64,000 nt of DNA, from NCBI RefSeq assembly GCF_032854445.1, contig NC_088307.1:23126001-23190000 (forward strand), written 5' to 3'. Below are positions 22,705 to 33,402 of the stretch, piece by piece (position 1 is the stretch's first letter; every line of letters begins with the position of its first letter). The position numbers and the translations under genes were made by a program. The notes under the pieces are model-generated. The model worked only from the letters and a program-made list of their open reading frames with translations. It was not told where the DNA came from and searched no databases. The DNA is from Liolophura sinensis (taxonomy: Eukaryota; Mollusca; Polyplacophora; Chitonida; Chitonidae).

Positions 22705-22926
22705 CTTATTTATTTGATTGCATTTTACGCTGAACTCAAGAATATTTCACTTACACGACAGTGGACAGCATTATGGTGGGAGGAAACCGGACAGACGCCT
22801 CAGGAAACCGCCGACCATCCGCAGGCTGCTGAATTCCGGAGAGGAAGCCAGCATGAGCTGGACTTGAACTCACAGTGTGTCTTTGCGCCGTGATGGCGTG
22901 CCAACCACCTGGGACACGGAGGCCCC
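22673..22926 (-). repeat. SINE-like family A, full length
   Basis: A (TTTA)n tail on the left, core GGTGGGAGGAAACCGGACAG, GACTTGAACTCACAGTG box B side, and the head reversed as GGACACGGAGGCCCC on the right. Confidence 0.92.
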
Positions 22927-23228
22927 GTCTTTCTTAGTGGAGGATACTCTAGACCAGGTTACGTCTAACATATTGCAATTAACATCACTGCATTTTAACC
23001 TAATTCTGATTAACGCATGGTTCTAAAAGGCGTCCACGTTGCTACCTTTTAAGCATTTACATGAACAGTCAGAATAAAACGTTAACTGAGGTAAACTGAC
23101 AAGAGGCTGGGTTTCATGGGTGAGACCATTTGCCAGCGATCGCACTGTCGTTCTTGTTTTACACTGTCGTTCTTGTTTTACACTGTCGTTCTTCACACTA
23201 CTGTTCTTGTTTTACCCTCTGTGCTGTT

Positions 23229-23417
<189 letters not shown>

Positions 23418-23781
23418 CCACCAAAGAAGTAAAAATAAGACAGTACGAAAGAAATTATTACAGAGAAATGGTCAAAAGTTTTCATTTATGCCAGAATGAT
23501 GCAAGGGATGCAAAAGAAGAGTAATTTTAATAAATTCTTTTTTTTTTCGTTTAAATTTAGTCCAAGTAAACGTATCGAATTTTTTCAACGTGATGCATAT
23601 AACACACCTAGGCCTGGGTAGGGCGGAATTAAACATAGCTATGAAGCAGAGTTAGGATTTTAGATATTTTTCTTCTAAAGATGTATTTCAGTCACACATT
23701 TCAACACTTACCGGTCCATCGTAATTTCACGAAAACTGCAAATATTAGGATTCATACTTATAGGAGAGTTCTTTAGTGCCT

Positions 23782-23783
23782 GT

Positions 23784-23830
<47 letters not shown>
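23782..23830. repeat. (TTTA)n microsatellite
   Basis: About twelve TTTA units directly left of the MITE copy. Confidence 0.95.
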
Positions 23831-24082
23831 TTCAAAAATAAATCTTTTAAATTTAACAGAAAGTCTGTCATCCTTGTGATGCTAGAATGTATTCTGTTAT
23901 CGCAGTAGATTATTGTGCTAGATTTTGCAAACATATTCTGTTAATTCAACATCACGATTCTGTTAGATTCTAACAGGGTACTATGTTGAATATGACATAA
24001 TATCGTGTTATAATAACAGAATACATTCCAGCATCACTCAGACAGGAGACTTTCTGTTAAATATAACAGATAAATTTTTGAG
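23831..24082. mobile_element. MITE family E, copy 3
   Basis: The left end is TTCAAAAATAAATC and the right end GATAAATTTTTGAGTG. The body is near-palindromic, with AACAGAAAGTCTGTC at the left answered by GACTTTCTGTTAAATATAAC at the right, and GCTAGAATGTATTCTGTTAT answered by ATAACAGAATACATTCCAGC. Confidence 0.8.
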
Positions 24083-25587
24083 TGTTTAATTTTTATAAGT
24101 AAATTTGTACTTCTACAAAGGCGATCAGTTTTATGAGAGTTCACGGAATAAACCACCGACCTTTGGCAATGCCTGTTAATTCATGTTAATAGTGTTATCA
24201 TATTGGTTACAGTGTTTGCATGCTATGTAGGTCTACATTGCGCCCCTGTAAATTTAGCGCCACTGTAGTTTAAAACATTGATTAAACACCTCCACCGTTT
24301 TTGGAGGGTGGGAGTAATATATCCCCTATTCACCTTTTCCAGTTAACTAACAATGTTTAAATTTACCTTGTTTTCTTTCATATTTCACAGAAAATGATGC
24401 ACAATACAAGAGAGCTTTTTGTATTATAGTTTAATTAAGACCATCGCTCACACTACGAGTTTCCGTGATCTTTAGACGCTGTGACATATCCATCGCGACA
24501 CTGACCCACTGTCAATTTCCATGCAACCATGGTTACTCACTCGTCGCGTGAGCAACGCCCACTTGTGAAAACAGCCGCTGACAACACCTGATTATGTCCT
24601 ACGCGCGAACTAACAAAACGACGCTGACAACAATTGGTGAGTAGGTCACGCTCAGCCGTCCATTACTGTAAAGTTGTGCACAACACAACGTGAGGGCTTC
24701 AAAAACGCAAACAAGACGGAAACAAGAAATAGCTTCGCCCATGCTGTTGCTACATCAAAAAGCCTTTGTTTTACGAAAAACACCGAATTTGTCAGGATGT
24801 GAAGTAGATGCGGGAAAAGACAATTTCAGAAATGTTCTTCAAAAATGTATGTTAGATAACCCTTTTTGTTATATCCGTACCCGATTACCTGACATTCAGG
24901 GAGTATAGGGAAGTGATTCAATGACAATATACGAGAAAAAATCCGCTGACAATACAGGAGGTTCCTCATTTGCCCTCATGGTTTTTGAGTGACAAAGTTC
25001 TATTAAAATGCTGATTTTAAAAATGAATGGTGAATTCTTGGCAAGTAACTGACGGGTTTTCCAAAGCTTGTCCTTCCATAGTATATGCATTGACAATTGA
25101 CACATGATAACACATACGCTATAAAATCTGGCCTTATGTCAGTTTACACATCCAGGCGTCTATTAATATTTACATTTCTTTATTGACTGTCCATGTACGT
25201 GCTTAATTAGTATCATCTTGCAGGTTTAGGCAGAATCAGGGAAAAAATATTAGATGCTGGTAGCCATTTATTTGACTTCAGTGGACTAGAACCATTCAAA
25301 TCCGATGTTCCCAGTTATCCCACTAGGGTCTACAGTATAATTAAAGACGCACAGCATAGATAGTAAAATCAGACAGCAGTGTGACAAATGGTGAATGGTC
25401 ACACGTAACCGGTGAAAAACGGCCTTTTTATTTTATTCTAATTGTTCATGTAAATGCATAAATAGTAACAACCTACACATGTCATGTGGCTCATCCAAGA
25501 TAACATATCCCCAAAACAGAATGTAGGAGTTTAAAATTCAGTTTAAGAGTCCAGTACAACATTATTTAGGAACTTATTTTCACTTAC
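24083..25587. other. Intergenic
   Basis: A family B scrap lies at about 24125-24175 (ATAAACCACCGACCTTTGGC) and family F text at 25340-25470. No exon can be supported. A stretch at 24.5-24.7 kb repeats CGCTGACAACA twice but is otherwise unexplained. Confidence 0.35.
25340..25470 (+). repeat. Dispersed element family F
   Basis: Contains GACGCACAGCATAGATAGTA, GGTCACACGTAACCGGTGAA and TTGTTCATGTAAATGCATAA. The same order of blocks recurs at about 26.49, 27.70, 28.19, 31.80 and 35.27 kb, and inverted at about 4.42, 23.04, 32.15 and 34.86 kb. Confidence 0.65.
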
Positions 25588-25765
25588 ATTCGGAGAGTTT
25601 CTGCGCTTGATGACCGTAACCCGACCGGGAGAAGTTATTTTTCTCATTGCTTAAGAGCCATCCAGCAAAACTTTCATCACATGGCACTATACCGTGTGGT
25701 ACACTTGGCAGAATGGCACAGCACCACAGAGTTCTAAATACTGTAGTACTGCACAGCCGTTGCAT
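25588..25765 (-). CDS. Orphan candidate first exon, signal-peptide-like
   Basis: ATG at 25765 with A at -3, then MQRLCSTTVFRTLWCCAILP and SVPHG as a possible signal peptide, 59 codons in all. It ends GAAT before a consensus GTAAGT donor at phase 1. No partner exon was recognised downstream on the minus strand before the WAP gene. Phase 1 would fit WAP exons 4-6 as an alternative start, but nothing else supports that. It may be a chance open frame. Confidence 0.25.
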
Positions 25766-26134
25766 TGTACTACGTGGTAACGTTGCGAGAATTAAAGGCG
25801 TTCAAACGTTTGCGCTTTATGGACAATACTATCCAAGTTTAAGAACTCTGATGTCACAGGCAGTTTTTCCAACTCTAATCCCGACACTGTTCCAGTTACC
25901 CTTTTTACCCATGATTAAAGGACTGCTGAAATAATGTTCTAAAAAAATTCCTTCCGCCTGGTGATTAACATCCAAAAAAAGGTGATGTGACGTCAGAGGT
26001 CCTAGATACGGTCAGTCAGTATGGCTCATAGTAATCCCACCATAGAATTCAAATACCTGAATGCCTTTCAACAGTCTTCAAAAAATCCAAAAATAAAAAA
26101 TAAATGAAAGCATTTAGTAAATAGTTTTCAGTAA

Positions 26135-26225
26135 CGGTAATGTTGTGTGGTAACGTTGTGCGGTGAGGTTGTGCGGTGACGTTGTGCGGTGACATTGTGC
26201 TGTAACGTTGTATGATAACGTTGTG
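26135..26225. repeat. Short tandem repeat, about 13 bp unit
   Basis: Repeats of GTAACGTTGTG and GTGACGTTGTGCG, six to seven degenerate copies. Confidence 0.8.
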
Positions 26226-26489
26226 ATTCACTATGCGTATTCGACCAGGCACAAAGTGTCTTGTGACAACTGTGTAGCAACGAAAGACGACGGCACGGCA
26301 ACGAGCGGCCATTGACAGCTCCTTACTGCCATTACATCGCTATAAAGTTGTAAACAGCTACCGCATGTACAGTGATCAACCTAATATCCCTGTAACTATA
26401 GTCTGCAAAGGGAGACAATCTGCAAGGCAGCCAGTCTCCTGAGGCGTTTTCTATAATGTATGAGACCACGTCACAGCGGGTAAAACCAA

Positions 26490-26625
26490 TACGGTGACGA
26501 CAGTGTGGTAGTTGGTAAATGGTAACACGTATTACCTGTGAAATACGGCCTCTTGGCAATTTAACTCATTTAGGGTTTTGTTTTAACCGTTCACGCAAAT
26601 GCTTAAACACTGGTAAGTTGTATAC
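26490..26625 (+). repeat. Dispersed element family F
   Basis: GACGACAGTGTGGTAGTTGG, then CCTGTGAAATACGGCCTCTT, then a TTTTAACCGTTCACG block in the family F order. Confidence 0.65.
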
Positions 26626-27179
26626 CCCGCAGAACCATTGCTTAAACCGAATGAGGTAAACAGAAATTCAAAAATAATAAATAAATGCAGTTTGTTAGAA
26701 GATAATTCGGGTTTTGAACCATTGGTATTGGGCAGTGTTGAAAGTTCTCTTTGTCTAATTTTAAAGAGATGTTTTGCATGAAAGGGGACTCACAATATAT
26801 ATGGCATTGTCCTATACAGTACGCTAGCCTTTTCAGTGCTTTGATAAACCGACGACCAATCAAAATTTTCTTTGTGTTGCATACATAAACGAATAAAGAG
26901 AGATGAGTTGACTAAGGTCACATGTGTAACAGTTAAGAACATCATCTTTAAGATAAGATTAAATTCGACATTGTATAAAGAGTTAATATGAAATTCCAAT
27001 TAAATGATTTTCAGGGAATTGATAAACCAACGACCAATCATAATTTTCTATAAACACATAAGCCCTGTCTACCAATGCTGACTAAACCAAAGCAGCAAAT
27101 GCTATATTCCTTACATATAACACGTGAAGACAGTGTGATAGCTGACAAATGGTAACACAAGTCCAGCTCATGCTGGCTT

Positions 27180-27388
27180 ACCGAAGGCAAGCAAGCCGCC
27201 CCGCCCGAGCAATTATACTGATACGGGTCAACCAGTCGTTGCACTATCCCCTTCATGCTGAACGCCAAGCGGGGAAGTTACAACTTCCTCTTTTAAAGCC
27301 TTAGGTCTGACTCCATCAAGGATTGATCCTGGATCTACTGGTCCCGAAGCCGACGCTCTACCAACTGTGCTATCCGAGCCGGTCGCAA
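27180..27388 (-). repeat. tRNA-derived SINE family C
   Basis: On the minus strand the head reads GGATAGCACAGTTGGTAGAG, a clear tRNA box A, with box-B-like GGATCAATCC further on. Then comes a unique body with AGAGGAAGTTACAACTTCCC. Its far end touches a family A scrap (CCAGCTCATGCTGGCTT). Confidence 0.75.
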
Positions 27389-27699
27389 GTGTTTGAAGTG
27401 AGAAACACACCTGGAACCAAAGAAAAACATCTTCAGGCATCTTATAATAGAAATGACCCTACTTTCTGTAGGGACCGGTATCCTGATATCTTACACGATC
27501 ATCTTTGTCTCACAAATGGAGTTCCCTTTGAAGAGTCACGCCATTTTCTATAACTTACATTTGTAATCGCACTCTCCTCCATTGAACTGCTTAGCCATAG
27601 GCTGAATATGAGCTTTTCCATTATATGTATGTATGTATGTATGCCGAAGACACCAGACATGACACACACACCCAGTCACATCAAACCGATAGAATTAAA

Positions 27700-27845
27700 G
27701 ACGTACAGCATAGAGAGTAAAACCAGCGACGACAGTGTGATAGTTGGCTAATGGTCACAAGTAAACAGTGGAATACACCTCTTATCGATTTACCTCGGTC
27801 AAGGGTTTATTCTGACTGCTCATTGTAAATGCAGCAACTTACACG
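27700..27845 (+). repeat. Dispersed element family F
   Basis: ACGTACAGCATAGAGAGTAA, GACGACAGTGTGATAGTTGG and the TTTACCTCGGTCAAGGGTTT block. Confidence 0.65.
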
Positions 27846-27966
27846 GTGCTAGCAACGAAGAGTTGGGAGGGTGGATTTTAGGTGGGGTGGGGTGGGGGGA
27901 TGTGGAAGAGAGCACCTGCCCAGTGGTTGGCGTGTAGTTAAAAGACCCAGAGGCCTGTCAACAATT

Positions 27967-28161
27967 TGATCGCTGTGAGTTTAAGTTCAGCTCATGCTGG
28001 CTTCCTCTCCAGTCGTACACTGGAAGGCCTTTCAGCAACCTTCGGATGGTCGTGGACTTTCCCCAGGGCTCTATCCATTTTCCACCCACCATAAATGCTG
28101 GACGTATAAGTGAAAAACTCTTGAGTACTGGTACGTTGTAAATCACCAGTCAAATAAATAC
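27967..28161 (+). repeat. SINE-like family A, head truncated
   Basis: From TCGCTGTGAGTTTAAGTTCA (box B side) to ACCAGTCAAATAAATA, with a deletion around the GCCGCCGTCG block. Confidence 0.85.
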
Positions 28162-28189
28162 AAAAAATGAGTCAGTGAGGTGTTTGAAT

Positions 28190-28345
28190 ATGAAAGACGT
28201 ACAGCATAAAAATCAGAACAATGGCGACGGTGTGATAGTGAGATGGTGAGATGTAGCCTCTTGTCAGTTTACCTTAGGTACGGTTTTATTTAAATTGTTC
28301 ATTTAGATGCGTAAATGGTAGCAACATGCACCATGCAACCCTATA
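28190..28345 (+). repeat. Dispersed element family F
   Basis: GAAAGACGTACAGCATAAAA then CCTCTTGTCAGTTTACCTTA and GCGTAAATGGTAGCAACATG. Confidence 0.6.
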
Positions 28346-28517
28346 CCACCATGGTTTAAAATGAATCTGGCAAAAATGCAGCGATGTTACTTGGAAGCTA
28401 TTAAACGTCACTGGTCTCAATGTCGTAACGGTTTCCCCAAGACCTATCCTTCCAGTACGAGGCGCCAAACGAGGTGGAAACAAGTGCCATTCTCACAAAC
28501 CTCATTGGTGTATAATA

Positions 28518-28559
28518 CGGTCGCTATGAGTTCAAGTCCAGCTCATGCTGGCTTCCTCT
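28518..28559 (+). repeat. SINE-like family A, box B fragment
   Basis: GGTCGCTATGAGTTCAAGTC then CAGCTCATGCTGGCTTCCTC and nothing further of the element. Confidence 0.75.
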
Positions 28560-29361
28560 GTGTTTACTTGCCTGATTAAATGCGGTAATCCATCAAACTG
28601 GGCTAGTAGTAACTCCGACAATCTCTGCGGCATAACGGGTTTCTTGTGTTTTGAGAATAAAAAGGTGTAAAAGAGACCTTTGTCTACTTATAAAATACTA
28701 AAATAAGAAACTACATGTACATAAAATCTTCCTAATTTCTTGCTTTAATTACTATCTCTGGTCTGTCATGGTCGTTGGTGCTGGTCGTTATTTCGGAAAA
28801 TGATCTTCTGATTACTGACCTGGAAAGCCCAGTATGGTCGATGAATCTTGGCATTGGAACACACATTCGTATACCAACCAAAATGGACGTTATACGTCAG
28901 TAATCGCTAGGCCAATTCCCAAAACAATATACAATACAAACTATCAAAGAAAACAGAGAGTGCCTAAAGTGCGAAATTATAACGGATTCGTGAATATATG
29001 TTACACCTAGATTCGTCTTCGAGGTCACGGCTGTATTTTCAGGTGTAAAATTCCCTCAGTTTCTGCATTTTAAGTCCGTTCTGGTTTCAAGACAAGTGTT
29101 ATTTTGAGCATGATTAGTTAAGCGTCTAAAGTTTAAACAGAAAACGCATTAATAGTCCGTAATGTCATCATTTACCTGTCCTATATATTTACCTGACCCC
29201 TGACAACTGTGACAATTCGTAACATGTATTCTGACCTCTCCAATAAAGTACGATTTCACTTGACAATTTTTTTCCGCCAAAATGACAAGGAATGTGACAA
29301 AATTTCACCACTCGTGTAAATTCCAAGCGCTGCTACCGTAGATTAAGTAGAGACAACCGGA

Positions 29362-29502
29362 CTATTTGATTGGGGGTTTTACGCCGTATATACTCTCTCC
29401 AACCGTACGTGGGAAAATCTGCAGCAACCTGCAGATGGTTCGCCGTCGTATTAGTGAAATATTCTTGTGTACAAGGTAAAACACCAATCACATAAATAAA
29501 TA
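29362..29502. repeat. Two SINE-like family A pieces in inverted orientation
   Basis: 29362-29390 is a minus-strand tail (TTTGATTGGGGGTTTTACGC). 29396-29502 is a plus-strand 3' part with an internal deletion, ending ACACCAATCACATAAATAAA. Confidence 0.75.
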
Positions 29503-30195
29503 CGTCTTTCTCAAGAAGACTATATTATAAGCTAGGTCAGGCTGTGCTGGCTCTTCCATCAAACTCCCTTCTACTCTTTCCACGGCAGATCATTCGAATT
29601 TATCAACTGCGTAGTATAAGTAGTGATTTTCATTTTTCCTGGACTGTATACTTATTTTTTCAAGGCTTCGTGACACCATAATTAGACACTATTTTTACTC
29701 CTTGCACATCACGAGCTTCTTGTTTTGTGTGTATTAACTACTTTCTCTTCTGTCTCAAAAACACCAAATCGTCAGATTTACTGATTTCTTGGTGTCTAAC
29801 ACTGTACTCAAAAATACATCACTTATACATCACTAATATGAGGGTTGTCAATTTCACTGGTCTCAGACAATCAGTGGTCTGCTTATCGTCTCTGGAGGTA
29901 AGCAGGTAAATTACCGTACATAATTCAATATATAAGAAAGTTTATTCATCAGTCTTGCGTAAATTTTAAAACGAGAGCTGGATAATATATCTGGGATGTA
30001 CAAAGACTGGTTTTTGATTTACATTAAATTTAATAAATCCATATTAAAGTTAGTAGAACAACCATGTGAAACATACGAAGAGATATAGACAAAAGGTATC
30101 ATATAAACTAGAAATATTCTTACCACCACATAGAAAACCAGGTTCTATTGGCGCATGGCTGTTCATCCTTGAGGTTGTGGCAAATAGTGTTATGA
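29503..30195. other. Intergenic, nothing recognised
   Basis: No coding or repeat feature is supported here. It would include any 3' UTR of the minus-strand DapF-like gene. Confidence 0.35.
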
Positions 30196-30201
30196 TTTAA
30201 T
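30196..30201 (-). promoter_or_regulatory. Candidate variant polyadenylation signal
   Basis: ATTAAA on the minus strand about 50 nt after the stop codon of the DapF-like gene. Confidence 0.35.
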
Positions 30202-30246
30202 AAATCAAGATAGCCCCAAAACCTTTAGATTTACGGTCCGTTCCGT

Positions 30247-31086
30247 TTATGACCGGAAATAAGTGCCGTCAAACACGTGACACGCAGGACCAATCAAAGA
30301 AATGTTTGTATACGTAGTTTCTCCAGTTTGTGTTGCTTTCACGTATAGTTTACCTAACCGAGCATTAATTGCTTTCGTAAATCCTCGACAGTTTTCGTTG
30401 AATGCATTACTTCGAAAATCAGTTACTAAGGCAACAGCGGTCGCCCCAGTTCCGCACGCCCAAGTTTCACCTTTCACTCCGCTCTCGTACGACCGCATAG
30501 TTACCTCCCCTTCCCTTTCTTTAGCTATCATGATATTGTCCAGTCCTGTCGGATACAATTTAGCATCAGCCTCGATTTTCTCTCCAAAGTTTTGAAGATC
30601 AAATTCTTTTACATCTTCGACGAATTCCACATGACAAAGTGTGCGCGTAAAGATAGAATAACTTTGATCATTGTGTTTCTTGATTTCACTGACGTCACGA
30701 ATGCTGATTTCCACCAATCCTTTCTCGACAAGATGGCGGCCCCAGTGCGCCCCATCCGGTCCGCAAAACGAAAATGTGCCCTCTGGCGGTACGACACCGA
30801 TCTTCCGGGCAAATTCTACCAAACAGCGGCTTCCGTTGCCACAGAATCCGCCCAGTTCTCCAGTAGTGAGATGAGTGACATACTGGAAGGCGCAGGATTT
30901 GTGGTTGCCGTGGCGACAGTTGATCACCTCCAGTATACAGTCAGCTCCAACTCCTGTTTTCGTACAGCAGATATCCCTGTTTAACTGTTGATCGGAAAAA
31001 TCGTGCAGACCCTGTCGGTTATCCACGATGACGACGTGATTTCCCAATCCATGGTACTTAGAAAAGGAGATATTAGATGAAGCCAT
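30247..31086 (-). CDS. dapF: Diaminopimelate epimerase (DapF)-family protein, intact, intronless
   Basis: 279 residues from an ATG start to the stop, one exon. DapF is a PLP-independent epimerase acting with two cysteines; in bacteria and plants it converts LL- to meso-diaminopimelate for lysine and cell wall. Visible family motifs: FSKYHGLGN (residues 8-16), GGFCGNGSRC with catalytic Cys82, HVEFVEDV, DNIMIA, SYESGVKGETWACGTGA with catalytic Cys211, and LIGPACHVFDG near the end. The length fits the family. Several residues that hold diaminopimelate in E. coli are changed (see findings), so another amino acid may be the substrate. The gene lies among SINEs and beside a second copy, so it is nuclear, not contamination. 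Likely old transfer from a bacterium or retention of an ancient gene; the sequence does not decide. Confidence 0.9.
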   Translation of the reverse strand: MASSNISFSKYHGLGNHVVIVDNRQGLHDFSDQQLNRDICCTKTGVGADCILEVINCRHGNHKSCAFQYVTHLTTGELGGFCGNGSRCLVEFARKIGVVPPEGTFSFCGPDGAHWGRHLVEKGLVEISIRDVSEIKKHNDQSYSIFTRTLCHVEFVEDVKEFDLQNFGEKIEADAKLYPTGLDNIMIAKEREGEVTMRSYESGVKGETWACGTGATAVALVTDFRSNAFNENCRGFTKAINARLGKLYVKATQTGETTYTNISLIGPACHVFDGTYFRS

Positions 31087-32330
31087 AGTCGGTCTAACAG
31101 GGACGTCTTTCTCTTACTAGTAATAAACAGTAGAAACCGTTGATATACGGGTATAATATTACCACATGTGAAGACAGATCATAGAATCACCTGATGTCTC
31201 AGTTATACTATCAAACTAGGTCACACATGCACGTAGATTAAATGCATGCACAGGTACTCACCGAGTTACCTACACATGGCCAACAACATACTACAGGTAC
31301 AATACAATTATCTATCTAGGCGTCAAAATATTCGTACATCAGCCGTCAACCTAAATGGGCGTTCCGAGTCAAAAATTGAAATACCAGTTTTCAAAACAAC
31401 ATTCAAGACAAACCACCAAATTACTTACAACATATATAAAGTAAGAAATCAAGACGGATTCTTACAATGAGAAGCAATGAGCAGTTTTTAATGATGTTGG
31501 AAAGCCGCAAGAAATGTTCTAAGTGAATGAGTTAAATCGGTATCCAAATCGGGCACCATGTTAGTTTAAAGTTGTCGATAATCAAAGTATTCATCTCAGC
31601 TGAACTTTGATTGTAACTGTTTATACTTTCTAATGTGGCCATTTTATTCAACACGATAAATATACGTCCGGTATCCCCAGGTTAAGCGGAATTATACACA
31701 ACTATAAAGCACAGTTCCAAAGATCCTGTACACTCCATGCTTTTCTGTTTACATACAACTTTACTGAGCGTAAATTTAAGAAATTTAAAGTGAAAGTGAA
31801 ACTAAAAGTCACAGTTTTTACCGGTGAAATCCGACCCCTTGTCAGTTTACCCCAGCTAGGGTTTTTTTCCGAACCGTTCATATCTATGTTTAAAAAAGAG
31901 CAACGTGCACGCCCCCGTAGCCCCATGGGTTAAGCAGAATTAGATGAAAAGAACAGTGGTGTACGCTGCAATTCATTTGACGTCACTGGTTTAGTATTAG
32001 CCTGCCCAATGTGTTGTTCTCACACTAAACATACAACATTATAAAAAAATTCGTTTGACATTGGTGCTTGATAGAATAAATTGCAATTAACATCACGGCA
32101 TTTTTTTTACCTAAATCTACTTAAGCCGTGGTGCTAAAGGGGGCGTGTAATTTGCTACTATTTGTGCATTTACATGAACAGTTAGAATAAAACCCTGGCT
32201 TAGGTAAATTAATAGGAGGCCATATTTCATCGGTAACCTTTGACCTTTTGTCAGCTTCCACACTGTCGTCCCTGCCCTAGTTTGCTCTCTACCCTGCGCG
32301 TCTTTAATTAGATGTGATATACAGGCCTAT
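31087..32330. other. Intergenic between the two DapF-like copies, repeat text
   Basis: Family F material at about 31800-31925 (plus) and 32150-32290 (minus). A block at 31320-31520 is shared with 6.78-7.0, 28.85-29.0 and 57.5-57.7 kb (ATCAAGACGGATTCTTACAA, GTTTTTAATGATGTTGGAAA). No gene seen. Confidence 0.5.
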
Positions 32331-32426
32331 GGTTTCCACCCACCATAATGCTGGCCGCCATCGTATAAATGAAATATTCTTGAGTACGGCGTAAAACACC
32401 AATAAAATAATAAAATAAATAAATAG
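32331..32426 (+). repeat. SINE-like family A, 3' end
   Basis: GGTTTCCACCCACCATAATG, GGCCGCCATCGTATAAATGA and a degenerate (AAAT)n tail. Confidence 0.88.
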
Positions 32427-32937
32427 GACGTTATCTTGCAAAGAGAAGCAGTCAACAGTTCCCACTGATTTTGGAAAGACGCAATTAATGTTCCAGACGA
32501 ATGAGTGAAATCAGTATTCAACCCGAGTACAATACTAGTATATAAGTTTTCGATAATAAAATGTGTATCTCAGTTGCTTTTTGATTGCAACTGTTCATAT
32601 ATCCAAAATGGTAATCTAATTCAGCACGATGAATATACAGCCCATAGCCCCGGCTAACCATGGTTTTGCTAAAACTAAAAGGAAACTCATGTGTCACACC
32701 TAGATGAAGGCTTCAAGCTGCCCTCAACGGGAATTCGTCTCACATGAATACCCGCATTGACCTAAGAAAAAGTCGCGCTTGGTCGACCAAACATAACCGC
32801 GTCAACTCTGTCGACTCTCACTGTGGTATATATGCGTTTCAGTTGCCGGTACCCTAGGACAGTTTTCTACCCCATGGGAAAGTACTGGATCCAAAGGGTG
32901 GGTGGGTTGGTGGCGTTTGCATCCAAATGAGATATGT

Positions 32938-33165
32938 TCAACTGTTGATTAACTCCGTACCCAAGAAGCTTTCCCTGATACGGTGGCAATCAGTTTTACG
33001 GGTGGAGGAAACGTAAGAGGCTGAATTGAGGTAAACCACAGGCCTTGAGCAAGTTACTGAAAATTTTCCCCACTTGTGCAGACTTGCACGCCATATTGGT
33101 GGAAGACAAGTTGTCCTTAACGAAACCAACGGCTTAATTACAAAGCCAACAAAGCCCATGCTAAC
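32938..33165. repeat. SINE-like family B
   Basis: TTCAACTGTTGATTAACTCC, GGTGGAGGAAACG, AGGTAAACCACAGGCCTTGA and CCATATTGGTGGAAGACAAG, in the same order as at 14.4 and 44.9 kb. Confidence 0.65.
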
Positions 33166-33402
33166 ACTGACAGAGGATGAATCTACAATTTTCCTAAGCA
33201 ATGCAATGGTAAATCATCGAAGGAATCCAGAAAAGACAGTATTCATATATATCTTTTAATCTTTATTCCACCGCAAGCGTGAGCAGATGCATGAAAGGTT
33301 TTCTTCGTTGACCAAAGTACCACAGTTACATAAAGCTAGCAAAGTACAATTTTCATATGGAACTCAAGCTAACTCTTCGTCCATTTTTTTTTTAACAATC
33401 TC

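Noticed and set aside
30302-30984. Plus-strand open frames of 97 and 130 residues opposite the DapF-like gene
   Set aside because: Antisense shadows of the conserved minus-strand coding sequence.
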